From Megamerina dolium (Eukaryota > Arthropoda > Insecta > Diptera > Megamerinidae): a stretch of 64,000 nucleotides of DNA. A program made the translations under genes and the position numbers. A model generated the notes under the pieces. The model ran no database searches. It was not told where the DNA came from and saw only the letters and a list, made by a program, of their open reading frames with translations. The stretch lies in NCBI GenBank assembly GCA_963854835.1, contig OY978525.1, forward strand, positions 8,543,540 through 8,607,539, in the 5' to 3' direction. Of the stretch, positions 1 through 10,114 are shown in pieces (position 1 is the stretch's first letter; each line of letters starts with the position of its first letter).

Positions 1-642
1 AATTGATACTTTTGTATGGGAACTATGTTAATTAATTGACGGAATACTTTTGAATTTTATGCAGAGTAATATTTTAATAAGAAAATTACATTTTCTTCCA
101 AAATTTTCAAAATTATGTATTGAAAAATAATGGTACCTTCCTTACAAAGTATAGATCGGTTTTTATTTAATAAAAATGAAAATATTTTAGGAGAATTCTG
201 TTTATTTGTGAGCGAAATGTTTGCAAATTTTGTATAGAATATTATATTATCTTTAAAGTTGTCTATGCGAAATTTCAGAATGATCCATTAAGAAATACTG
301 GTTGGTATCTTCCATATAAATTTGTCGATTTTTTGATATTTTAAATGCAAATTTTTTATGAGAACAATTTTGTGTGAATTACTATTTTGCGTCTAAAGTT
401 GACTTCCCGAAATTTCAGAATTATTCATTAAGAAATACTGATACCTTCCATGTAAATTTAAAGGTCATTATTTGAAAAATTGAAAATTTTGTAAGATGTG
501 AGTAGCGTTATCTGTAATTTTACGAAAACACAAAACTAAAAAAGTTTCAGAATGATGAATTGAAAAAATAATGCTACGATATATACAAAATGTCGACTCT
601 TGTTAAAAAAAAAATGTAAATTTTGTATGGGAACTATATGTG
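1..642. repeat. Degenerate ~150-bp tandem repeat array, left part
   Basis: The block recurs as diverged units containing 'TTTTGTATGGGAACTAT', then 'AAATTTCAGAAT' and 'AAGAAATACTG'. The 'TATGGGAACTAT' element or its decayed forms fall near 15, 190, 355, 490 and 625, a mean spacing of about 150 bp. The array is cut by the retroelement insertion at 643 and resumes at 1996. No gene is visible. Confidence 0.6.
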
Positions 643-1948
643 TGGGGAGACCCCACAATTTGCGCCAACTACCGTGGAATAAGTCTCCTGAGCATCGCAT
701 ACAAGGTTCTATCGAGCGTACTGTGTGAAAGGTTCAAGCCTATGCTCAGCAACCTGATTGGACCTTATCAGTGTGGCTTTAGACCTGGTAAATCCACCAT
801 CGACCAGATTTTCACACTGCGCCAAATCCTGGAGAAGACCCAAGAAAAACAGATCGACACACACCACCTATTTGTTGATTATAAAGCCGCTTTCGACAGT
901 CCGATAAGGGATTACCTCTACGAAACAATGTCTGAGTTCAGTATTCCTGAAAAGCTCATTCGACTTTGTAGAATGACACTGCATAACTCCCGTTGTGCAG
1001 TGAAAATTGGGAAGGACCTCTCCGCACCGTTTAATACCGAACGGGGTTTCAGACAAGGTGATTCGTTAGCGTGCGACTTCTTCAATCTTATTATGGAGAA
1101 AATAATACGAGCTGCTGATCTACGACATAATGGCACTATCTTCAACAAAAGTGTCATGCTGTTAGCGTATGCCGACGATATTGACATAATCGGCATGAAC
1201 ACGCGAGCAGTCAGTGCAGCATTCTCAGAGTTGGAAAGAGAGTCGCGTCGGATGGGTCTCACGGTGAACGAGGGCAAGACGAAGTATCTAGTGTCAACAA
1301 ACAAAGAGTCCCAGCGTCTTGGACAGCACGTCACTGTTGACAACTACGCTTTTGAAGTAGTAAGGGACTTTGTCTATCTTGGAACCAGCATTAACAGCAG
1401 TAATGACGTCAGCTTGGAGATCATGCGTAGGATAACTCTTGCTAACAGGTGTTACTTTGGGCTGAGTAAGCAATTGAGAAGTCGAGCCCTCTCTGGAAGA
1501 ACGAAAACTACACTCTACAAGTCTCTCATCATGCTTGTCCTAAAATATGGCGCTGAAGCCTGGACAATTTCCACCTCGGATGAGCGAATGCTTGGAGTTT
1601 TCGAGAGAAAAGTCCTACGCACTGATCTTTGGACCTATTTGCGTTGGTGGCGAGTACCGAATAAGGTACAACCATGAGCTGTACGAGCTGTATGCCGATA
1701 TTGACATAGTAAAGCGCATCAAAATCCAGCGGCTGCGCTGGCTAGGTCATGTCGAGCGAATGGAAGAACACGCTCCAGCTAAGAAGGTGTTATATTCGGA
1801 AACCGCTGGAGGACGATGCAGAAGAGGAAGACCTAACCTCCGGTGGAAAGACCAAGTACTGGAGAACCTGACGGCGCTTGGAATTTCTAACTGGCGCCAG
1901 CTAGCAAAGAACAGAGGTGGCTGGCGAAGCATATTATTTTCGGCCTAA
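643..1948 (+). pseudogene. Reverse transcriptase remnant of RTE-like element (frameshifted)
   Basis: This is the reverse transcriptase of a non-LTR retrotransposon, which copies element RNA into DNA at a nicked target. The first frame (to 1677) has the RT boxes in order: NYRGISLL, GFRPGKSTIDQIF, FVDYKAAFDS (first catalytic Asp), FRQGDSLACDFFNLIM, and YADDIDIIG (catalytic YADD) near 1168-1194. EGKTKYLVS and FVYLGTSI follow. A single extra base near 1621 shifts the frame. The other frame then continues through IFGPICVGGEYRIRYNHELYELY, RLRWLGHVERM and RRGRPNLRWKDQVLENL to the stop at 1948. The endonuclease domain is missing, lost by 5' truncation. Copies 2-4 read through the frameshift site in one frame, which confirms it as a lesion. 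Confidence 0.93.
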
Positions 1949-1995
1949 ATCGATATTCGGTTGTTATGGCCACATAAGTAAGTAAGTAAGTAAGT
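643..1995 (+). mobile_element. 5'-truncated RTE-like non-LTR retrotransposon, copy 1
   Basis: The insertion starts inside the RT-coding region and runs to a very short 3' UTR ending in five TAAG units (1975-1994). The flanks 633-642 (ACTATATGTG) and 1996-2005 (ACTATGTGTG) match at 9 of 10 positions and look like a target-site duplication. The sequence on both sides is the same tandem repeat, so the pre-insertion site can be read directly. A short 3' UTR with a tandem simple-repeat tail instead of poly-A is known for RTE-clade elements. The clade is inferred from that and from the C-terminal motifs. Confidence 0.85.
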
Positions 1996-2640
1996 ACTAT
2001 GTGTGTTTATGAACAAAATATTTTTAAATTTTGCATATAAATTTAGTTTACCTAAAAAGGTAAATGCCCAAAATTTCAGCATGATATATTAAGAAATATT
2101 GGTACCCGAAATGGTAATTTGATGGTTTTAATTTTTTTTTAATGCCAATGTTATATGGCGACGAGATATATTTATGTTCGGAATAGCAGTGGGCAATATT
2201 ATTTTACTGAAAATATAAGATTCAAATGTGATTCTGGGTGTCCCAATGAAAAATTTTGAAACTTTTGTATGGGGATCATGTTTTTTTTATGAACAAAATA
2301 TTTTCAAATTTTGTGTGAAAGGCTATTAGGCGTTAAAAATTTAATTTCCAAAATTTTAGAATTATATATTAAGAAATAATAGCACCATCAAAGTAAATTT
2401 ATCAGTTTTTAATTAAAAAATGAACATTTTGTATGATAACTTATTTATTTATGAATAAAAATAATAAAAAAAATTATAAGAAATATTACCAAAGTGGAGA
2501 AAGGTTAATTTTTGTTTAGAAAATTAAAAATTTTGTATGTGGACTATATTTATTTATCAAAGGAATGACTTAAATTTTTGTGTGGGTTCTTATTTTGATG
2601 AACAAATAACAAGATTCCATGAAACTGAAGTGACACACAA
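1996..2640. repeat. Degenerate ~150-bp tandem repeat array, right part
   Basis: This continues the array interrupted at 643. Units with 'TTTTGTATGGGGATCATG' (2264), 'TTTTGTATGATAACTTA' (2415) and 'TTTTGTATGTGGACTATA' (2531) are recognisable, with 'AAATTTCAGCATGATATATTAAG'-type segments between them. Similarity fades after about 2640. Confidence 0.55.
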
Positions 2641-4089
2641 CAGCGCCTTTAATAATGGCTTGTATGTCAGCTGTCAATAGAACACTACGGCATTGCCAGT
2701 TGCAAATAATATTTCTTCAATTATGTTGCTCAGATGATACTTTTTCCCCAATACAATATGCAGGTATTTAGATTTTATGTTGTGTATGTTATAAACGAGA
2801 ATACCAGTATATTGGAATTTAATTGAAATTAAAGAAATATTTAGACATTTTATTATAATGTATTTAATGTATCTACATAAAATTGTTCAATGAACTTGTT
2901 TATACTATAACAGCAATTATTGCCGTAAAATGTGTATTTGAAGTATGCTTAAATAGTGTGAAGTGAGTAAAGTGAATAAACTGCTATTGTATTTTGGCCA
3001 TTTCAGATACATAAGACATACTTATAATATATCGTAGAGAAATATATATATCATGCTACTACTCAATGTCTTGATGGAAGAACTTTAAATATAGTCAAAC
3101 ATTGAACACATGTTAATTGCCTTGGGTGAAATTCGTATCACTTATAGGTATCTACACTTTGGAGACGAAAGCACTAAAGTATCTAGATATTCTTATATAT
3201 TTTTTGGAACATTTAATGCACATATAAAACACATCATAAAACTTTATACTTCATACTTTTTCTTTCTATTTTTTTTGTTTTTTTGTTTTTTGGAGGCGAG
3301 GGAAAAAACATGAAAAAATTTAATCATTTAAAATTATATTACTCGTATGCGACATATGATGTTTTTTCTTACACATTTTTATAGTATGGCATTTTGGGTG
3401 ACAACTTTAAAATATTATATAATCCAATATAAATAAAAAAGAAAAATCGACAAAATGTAAGCCAAAATATGAAATCATTCAACATACATTCATGCCTGTA
3501 TAGGTACTTTGTAAAGCGCCTAAAAAGTTTCGTATAAACTTTATTAATTCCAAAGTGATATCAAGAAAACAACAATATTGAGGAATTTTACTTTTTACAA
3601 GTTTTCGACCCTCCTTGTATCTCATACCCATGTGGTTTGTATTTTTGATTTATTTGTATTAAATATGTGGCATATTTTCATATAAGCATTTTTATGTCAA
3701 TATGTAGAAAATATTATGTGAATTTCTGTCTGAGCTTAGTAATTTTACAGAAGATTGCTTTTAAGCAACTTTTTATCACTTTTTGCCGATAAAACTGAAG
3801 TCTATATTGAAAACTATATGCTTACTAATTTGGGCATTATAAGTGAGAACCGTTTTTTTTTTGTCAATCATTTAGCATGTTTAGCTATCGTTAGCATCAA
3901 TTTTAAATACTAATGAGAATCCGCACTCAAGTACTTATTTCTTCCCCGACGGTATGTGCTTTCTCTTCGCCGGCAATCATCCACCTGGTTGTGCGTATGA
4001 CGTCTAATATATTTGACAGGCATTAGACAGCCAGAAAAGATGACACAAAGGGAATAGTATACATATTATTCATAAAAATCGCGATCGGA
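2641..4089. other. AT-rich stretch with no recognised feature
   Basis: No gene, transposon end or tandem array was recognised. Open frames here are short and low-complexity, for example a Phe-rich run from T-tracts at 3257-3292. A slightly GC-richer patch at 3928-4030 was not identified. Confidence 0.6.
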
Positions 4090-5630
4090 GCATATTTAGC
4101 CATGGCAGCCTATCTGTTTTTACAATAATTTACGAAATTATCGAGCAATCATGCTGAAAATTGGTGAATAAGATTATTTTTATCAACAAACAGATGAGTT
4201 CGAAAATAGGCGAAATTGGACAGAACCCACGCCTACCTCCCATACAAAGGTTTATTGTTTTTTGTGTTTTTTCACAATTTCGGCACGAAAATATAAAGCT
4301 TAGGAGTTATAACTTGGTATATAAAGTTAATATGATCACAGCATAGATATATTAAAAAATAGTCGAAATCGGATGAAAACCACACATACCTCCCATATAA
4401 AAATATGCTCTTGAATGTATATTTTCACATTTTGGGAGTAAAAGAATAAAGTTCTCGAGCCAAAATTTGGTGTATAAGGCTACTTTTAACCACGGAAATG
4501 ATTTATGAGAAAATTTGTATTATTGAATAAAAATCACGGCTACCTCCCATACAAAAGCATAATTTCAAATGGATTTGTTCACACTTTATGCACGAAAATA
4601 TGAAGATATTAAACTAAAAGTTGGCGTGTTAAATTATTTTTGCCAGAAAATTGACATATTACAAAATTTTTGCAATCGGTAGAAATTTACGCCAATCTCT
4701 CATACAAAAGTATATTTTCGAAAGTATATTTTTATAGTTTAGGCGCGAAAATATGAAGATATTGAACTAAAAGTTGGCGTGTTAAGTAATTTTTGCCAGA
4801 AAATTTGACACATTAGAAAATTTATGCAATCGAACGAAAATTACGTTTACTTCTCATACAAAAGTATATTTTCGAAAGTGTATTCTTAAAGTTTGGGCAC
4901 TAAAATATAAAAATATTGAACTAAAAGTTGGCATGTTAAGTTATTTTTACCAGAAAACTGTTATATTAAAAAATTAAATTAATTAAATCAAAAAATCTCT
5001 CTTTCAAAGGTATGTTTTCGAAAGTCTATTTTTACTGTTTGATCGCAAAAATATGAAAATATTGAACTAAAACTTAGCATTTGAAGTTACTTTTAGCACA
5101 AAATTAATACATAAAAAAATAGACATAATCTAACGAAAATTAAGCTTACCTCTCATACAAAAGTATATTTTCGAATGTATATTTGTACAAATTTTGAGCA
5201 CAAAAATATCAAGTTATAAAACTAAATTCTTGTGTTTAAGGTTTTTATGATTACAGAATAGATATGTTAAAAAATTGGCGTATTCGGATTAAAATTACAC
5301 CTACCTCCCATATAAAAGCATGTATTCGAATATGTATTTTCACACTTTAGGCGCGAAGATTTAAAGCTATGCAGCTGAAATTTACTACAAAATAAATTAC
5401 TCCAAGTATGAACGCGATCAGATGACAAACACGTCTACTTCCCATATAAAAGTATGATTTTAAATGTGTATTTTTACACTTTCTACATAAAAAATATAAA
5501 GTTAATAAGTTGTAACTCGGTACATATGATTATATTTACAAGTGAATGAAAGAGTTCAAAAATGAATGTAATTGGAGGAAAACTACGCCTATCTTTCATA
5601 CAAAAGTTAAGCAAAAAAAGTGTATTAAAA
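4090..5630 (+). repeat. ~153-bp tandem array A (10 diverged units)
   Basis: The core 'CACGCCTACCTCCCATACAAA' or a variant recurs near 4241, 4394, 4549, 4701, 4855, 5002, 5154, 5309, 5443 and 5598, with spacings of 134-155 bp and most at 152-155. Each unit goes on with 'TATTTTCACACTTT', 'GAAAATATAAAGTTAT', 'GAACTGAAACTTGGC' and an 'ATTATTTTTACC' segment. The lead-in at 4140-4190 (TCGAGCAATCATGCTGAAAA) resembles the lead-in of arrays B and C. The units are too diverged to be a young satellite. Confidence 0.85.
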
Positions 5631-6957
5631 ATATATAGTAACGATTTTTAAAATTAATTCTAACATTAATTCATATTAAAGTTCAAATGAAGGAGATTTT
5701 ATATGTTAAAAAAAACAAATGGAAACAGTTTCCATTTCCGTCATTTTTATAAATTATATATTGTTGTATTTGCACTTAAATTTTTCAACTATCATATATC
5801 TTATCTGGTATATTCAGTCAACCAAAATTGAATTAACTTAAAACAACAGAGCCATCGTGAAACTATGCGAATGTGCGTGCTAAAAGTAATTTTGTGGAAA
5901 TAAATACATACAACACCACAATGAAAAGGCGCACACATTCACGCACTCTTATCCGGATGATGATAATGATAATGGTGGTGGTGGTGTTGTTTCAACACTT
6001 TCTAATGTTTTGCACGTACACACATAAATGTATACATAAGTATGTATGTATGAGTATATGAGTACGTACATAGATTGTTAGTAAGATAAATATGCCTTTG
6101 GCAATTTTCATTATAACTAAAATAGTGCAAAGTGCTAAGTTATCGTATGATTTATAAGAGAGAAAGGAATGTGACAGTTGTTGTGGGTACTTAATAGTTT
6201 AAACATGAAACTATGTAAGATATTTTATTGTTATTATTATTATCATTGTCGTTGTTAGTGTTGTTCTTGTTTGGTATTTAATTTATTGCGTTTCTTTTGT
6301 TGCAAATATTTTATGTGTGTTTCTTCTCTTCCTTTGCATCTCCTTTTCTGTGTTTTTTTTTTGTGTTTCGACATGCAATATTTTTATACTTTAGTGGGAG
6401 TATCAATGTGCGTGTTTAAATATAACGAAAAAGTTATTGACAGTCTGTGTACGTTGATTGTTAAGTCGATTTATATACATGTGGTACATATATCAAGTTT
6501 ATTGCGTGCATATATCTATATATGTATATGTATGGGTATGAACATTTCAATGCGTTCAACTAACCAATCAAATTGACAATTACAAAAAGTCAATGTCTGT
6601 CTGTTTAAATATAGACATGCTCGTTATTTTCAATGTACCTATGAATGAACACCCCAATGCCTGTATTGTACAATACCTATGATGGATGCATTGTATATGT
6701 TTGTGTGATTGAATGAATAAGTGCAAAATCGAAAAACTGAAAAGAAAAACTGTCATTTAGACTTTTTGAATTGTATAGTACATATACTATATAACTACAT
6801 ACATTCGTATGCATGTAATTGTTAAGTTGACTGATTGACTGAATGGCTGGCTCATTGAAACCCTGTGGAGAGCACATAACGTTTACATGTATTATGTATG
6901 TGATGCTAAATCAATGAGTTGCCAGTGCCAGGAGAGAACTATATACATATCATCATA
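5631..6957. other. AT-rich stretch, no gene recognised
   Basis: Only simple-sequence patches are visible, such as a short GGT run near 5975-5990 and many TATG/CATA-rich stretches. No open frame has a recognisable protein family signature. Confidence 0.6.
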
Positions 6958-7090
6958 CGAGGTGTGATCAAAAAGCAAGGTGACTTTTCATTTCTATCAA
7001 AAATTATTTATTTATTCATCAATAATTATGTTGTTTCCTTCAAAGTAATCCCCCTTAGATATAATACACTTGTGCCAGCGCTTTTTTCAA

Positions 7091-7869
7091 TCATCGAAAC
7101 ACTTCTGATAAGCACTTTTTGGTAATAGCCTTGAGCTCTTTCGGCGATGCAATCCTTTTTTGCTCAATTGTTGCAAATTGCCGTCCTTTCATGGGTCTCT
7201 TTAGTTTTGGGAACAGGTAAAAGTCACAGGGCACCAAGTCCGGTGAAGATGGTGGCTGAGGCATGATGTTGATGGTGTTGTTTTGTGGCAAAAAAAAAAA
7301 ATCACTTACAAGCAACGATATGTGAGCTGGTGCGTTATCGTGATGCAAAATCCATGAATTGTTTTTTCACAATTCACTCAAACGCCGCATAACTTCAAGG
7401 TAATACTCCTGAAAGCAGCCAGATAGCATCACGCGAATGTTGCTTAAGTGGAACCCGCAGGGGAGCAGAGGCCGCGGACGACCAAGAAACACCTGGAGAC
7501 GATCAATACTGGGTGAGCTAGCTGCTGCCGGCATCACATGGGAAGGCGCAGCCTTGTGGAGGCCCTATGCTCCAATTAGGAGTTGAAAGGAGAAAAAAAA
7601 AAACTCCTGATTAACCGTACGACCTTGTGGTAAGAACTCCTGATGTGGCCTCACGCAAAATCTTTACATTTGATCGAATTTGCTCGGCCTTCTTGGAATA
7701 GCTTGTACCACTTATACACATTTTTTCTACTCAGAGTAGACTCACCGTATGTCACTGACAATATTTCAAGAGTTTTAGAGCACTTGATTTCATTTTTTAC
7801 ACAAAATTTAATGCAAACACTTTGCTCCATTTTTTTCGACATCAGAAAATCGCTGAGCACACCAAACAT
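7091..7869 (-). pseudogene. Mariner transposase remnant (element 1)
   Basis: The protein would be a DDE/D transposase moving the element by cut-and-paste at TA sites. The N-terminal helix-turn-helix part is at 7869 down to ~7690, with KMEQSVCIKFCVKNEIKCSK and NVYKWYKLFQEGR. The frame is then lost. HQEFLPQGRTVNQE and EYYLEVMRRL are read on the two sides of the nested insert. The C-terminal catalytic part follows (HHDNAPAHISLL with the second Asp, then PQPPSSPDLVPCDF with the third). The block holding the first catalytic Asp is deleted at about 7690. Length and order are otherwise those of a ~345-residue mariner protein. It cannot be active. Confidence 0.92.
7413..7602 (+). mobile_element. 3'-terminal fragment of a second non-LTR retrotransposon nested in mariner 1
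   Basis: On the plus strand this reads SITRMLLKWNPQGSRGRG, then RPRNTWRR and an ITW segment, ending at a stop before a run of A's (7593-7602). The WNPQG..RGRPRNTWRR signature is the extreme C-terminus of a common animal non-LTR polyprotein type. The 8-bp ACTCCTGA at 7405-7412 and 7603-7610 flanks it as a target-site duplication. Removing the insert rejoins the mariner reading QE/EYYLEVM. This is a heavily 5'-truncated insertion of a family different from the TAAG-tailed one. Confidence 0.85.
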
Positions 7870-7936
7870 TTGAAATTTGAATGTACGGAGCCGGCGAAAT
7901 TCAAAAAGTCACTTTGCTTTTTGATCACAGCTCGTA

Positions 7937-8164
7937 TATATCATTTTAGAATGGATTCATTTGATGCAAATAATATTGAACAAAGCAAATAAATATCACT
8001 AAATGCTGCCAAAAAATCTTGGCGTTATTCTGGGCTTTGTTACAGAAAACAGTTCAGAAGATTTTCTATGGTTAAGAAGGCGGGCGTCATATGAAACAAT
8101 AAGATTATTGCCTTTAAAAAAATGTTTCCGAGTTTGATGAAACAAAAATCGACAAATAATCCTA
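7937..8164. other. Short AT-rich spacer
   Basis: Nothing was recognised between the mariner and the next repeat block. Confidence 0.5.
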
Positions 8165-8830
8165 AAATTACTCAGAAAACTTCAACATTTTCTCCAAACA
8201 TACTTACACCCCTATCTCCACTGCTTTAGAAGGCTCCCATACAAAATTGACATTGTTTCAGTTTTATAAAAATATTCACTTTGTAGGGGAGCCCCCATAA
8301 GAAATGGAGATAACGGTTAATTTTCGATTCGCAAGTGATTTTATGTGGATTTGCAGGGAAGCCCTCATAAGTGATGAGTATAGGGAGTAATTAAAATATG
8401 TTTAGAATAAAGGTTCAGTACTAAATATTAATGGCGGACGGAAAAAATGTTGAGTACTAAAAAAATTAATGGGAGTTGATCATGCATTTAACCCATACAA
8501 GGGCATTCTGGAAGCCTTGGGGGCGAAGTGTTTAGCCCTTCTAAAGGGAAGACAAATTAATGGGAGTCGCTAATACATTTTATTGCTCTATAAATAATTT
8601 TTGGGAAATTTTAATATTATTTGTCGATTTTCAATGCTTGTAAGTCTACTTTATTGGGATGCCTCCATAAAAGCTCAAAAAAATGTTGTGGACAAAAATT
8701 TTAATGAGGATCAGTCATACCTTTAGCACCTCTACGGGAATATTGAGTCAATTTAATGAATATTTCGTACTTCTATCAATGTTTTTAAAGGTTAGGGACG
8801 TTATTTGACAAAACAGACTCAAAATAATCC
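8165..8830. repeat. ~155-bp type-2 repeat block with an orientation switch
   Basis: The left part (8190-8260) carries the forward type-2 unit: 'CTTACACCCCTATCTCCACT' followed by 'GGCTCCCATACAAAATTGAC'. From about 8285 onward the units read in the opposite orientation ('GGGGAGCCCCCATAAG', 'GGGAAGCCCTCATAAG', 'GGGATGCCTCCATAAA', each followed by 'ATGGGAGT..GATCATGCATTT'). The same units occur at 41.2-43.1, 48.5-50.0 and 60.6-62.1 kb. Confidence 0.65.
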
Positions 8831-9259
8831 CGGATTCAAATTTAGCGATCCCAAGTACAAGTATTTAAATGATTATCTTTTCTGCTCAATATAATGTTTT
8901 TGTTTTTTATGCTGCTGTGTAAAAGATTAGAGAGGTTTTCACTGAAACTGATGAATCTGTTAGCATAACTAGTAGAAGTCTGCCATTAGAGTAGTGATCA
9001 GTGAGGTGGTGAGGTGAGTTGTATGCTTTTTATGGCTGTATGTATAAAATATCACATTGATCGGTAGTGAATTCGAAGAATCCCTAAGTATATCTAAGTT
9101 CTACAGTAAGGACAGTTGCGAGGTCAGTTTCGAGGTCAAAGGTGAGGTCACTGTTCGACGTGAATAAGAATTATAGCTATAGCTTCTGTGGATTAGCTCC
9201 ACAACCAACCAGGCAATCGCTTTTTTCTTTCAAAATAAAATGGTCGTACCGTACACCAA
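8831..9259. other. Unassigned stretch with GAGGTCA/GTGAGGT clusters
   Basis: There is a run of GAGGTGAG, GAGGTCAG and GAGGTCAA words at 9001-9030 and 9117-9150, and no recognisable coding potential. The origin is unknown. Confidence 0.4.
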
Positions 9260-9312
9260 AGAAAATTAATGTATCGAGAAGGTTCTGTCCTTCGGAATCC
9301 GCAAATATCTCT
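9260..9312 (+). mobile_element. Highly diverged SINE-body fragment
   Basis: AAGGTTCTGTCCTTCGGAAT aligns with the SINE body segment AAGGTTCTGCCGTTCGGAAC found at 29106, 41849 and 49010. A second piece at 9496-9541 (AAAGGCTTTTAAAAGAGCTG) matches the more 5' SINE segment AAAAGCTTCTAAAAGAGCTC. Their order is reversed relative to the SINE, so they are probably relics of two copies. Confidence 0.4.
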
Positions 9313-9636
9313 GTGCTGGGATTTGTAGGTTCGCAGAGTTCGCTACTTATGACAGAAGGCACCTAAGGATCCGCCACCACAATCATTCGACAAACTAAGG
9401 TGTGATTTCTCAACATATTAAGTAGATTTGTTCTTTCAAACGATTTCCACCAGTCGGAAAAAACTTGGATATTCTTTGTGCAGCAAGAGGCGTAGCATGA
9501 AAAGGCTTTTAAAAGAGCTGTGTGACAGAGTTCAAAGAAAATTTTCATAATAGTTTCGTTCTTCCTTCCAATATACTATTTTCCACAAATTTAAACCTAA
9601 ATTGATTGAGAATTTTGATAAAAGTTCTTCATTGAT
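9313..9636. other. Unassigned stretch containing a second SINE relic
   Basis: Apart from the SINE-like piece at 9496-9541, nothing was recognised. The short open frames here are not conserved in any family I can name. Confidence 0.4.
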
Positions 9637-10102
9637 TACACCATTTCCAATTGTAAATGAGAAAGGTTCAATTAAGAATGCGAAAACGTCAATTGAAATA
9701 AAATTAGTCATTTTAAAATGCGAAAGTGTCAATTAAGAATGAGAATAATCAGTTGTAAATGAGAAAGCGTCAAATGAAAATGCAAAATAATCAAACCCAC
9801 ATGTAAAGGGGCCAAATATGGGAAGCAGTGACTTTAGTATTGAGAAATTATTCATCAAGATATGCCCATGGGCACATAAAAAATTGTATTGAGCACAATA
9901 TTTCAAAAATATGCACAAAAAAATATGAGTTTCTCAATTTCATTTGACGCTTTCTCATTTAGAACTGACTATTCTCATTTTCGATCGACGCATTCTCATT
10001 TACAAATGACACTTTCTCATTTGAAAATGACTAATCTGATTTGCAATTTACAATTCTCATTTTTAATTGACGTTTTCGCATTTACAATTACAAATTGGTG
10101 TA
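9637..10102. mobile_element. Foldback-like element: long inverted repeat built of short tandem units
   Basis: The left arm (9637-9793) and the reverse complement of the right arm (9934-10102) share, in order, TACACCA, AATTGTAAATG, GCGAAAACGTCAATT, TTAGTCATTTT, GAGAATA-TCAGTT and AAATGAGAAAGCGTCAAATG. Inside each arm the motif '(A)AATGAGAAAGCGTCAATTG' recurs as a degenerate ~25-30-bp unit. A 140-bp spacer contains the palindrome ATGCCCATGGGCACAT. Long inverted repeats made of short subrepeats are the hallmark of Drosophila FB/foldback elements. No coding region is present. Confidence 0.75.
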
Positions 10103-10114
10103 GTCTAATAGTTG

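Larger units (their letters stand above)
6958..7934 (-). mobile_element. Mariner element 1 with internal deletion and nested LINE fragment
   Basis: Terminal inverted repeats begin CGAGGTGTGATCAAAAAGCA at the left and, on the reverse strand, CGAGCTGTGATCAAAAAGCA at the right. They match at 29 of 31 positions. The element is flanked by TA at 6956-6957 and 7935-7936, the mariner target duplication. The 977-bp length includes a 190-bp retroelement insertion plus its 8-bp target duplication. The transposase is encoded on the minus strand and is internally deleted. Confidence 0.93.
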
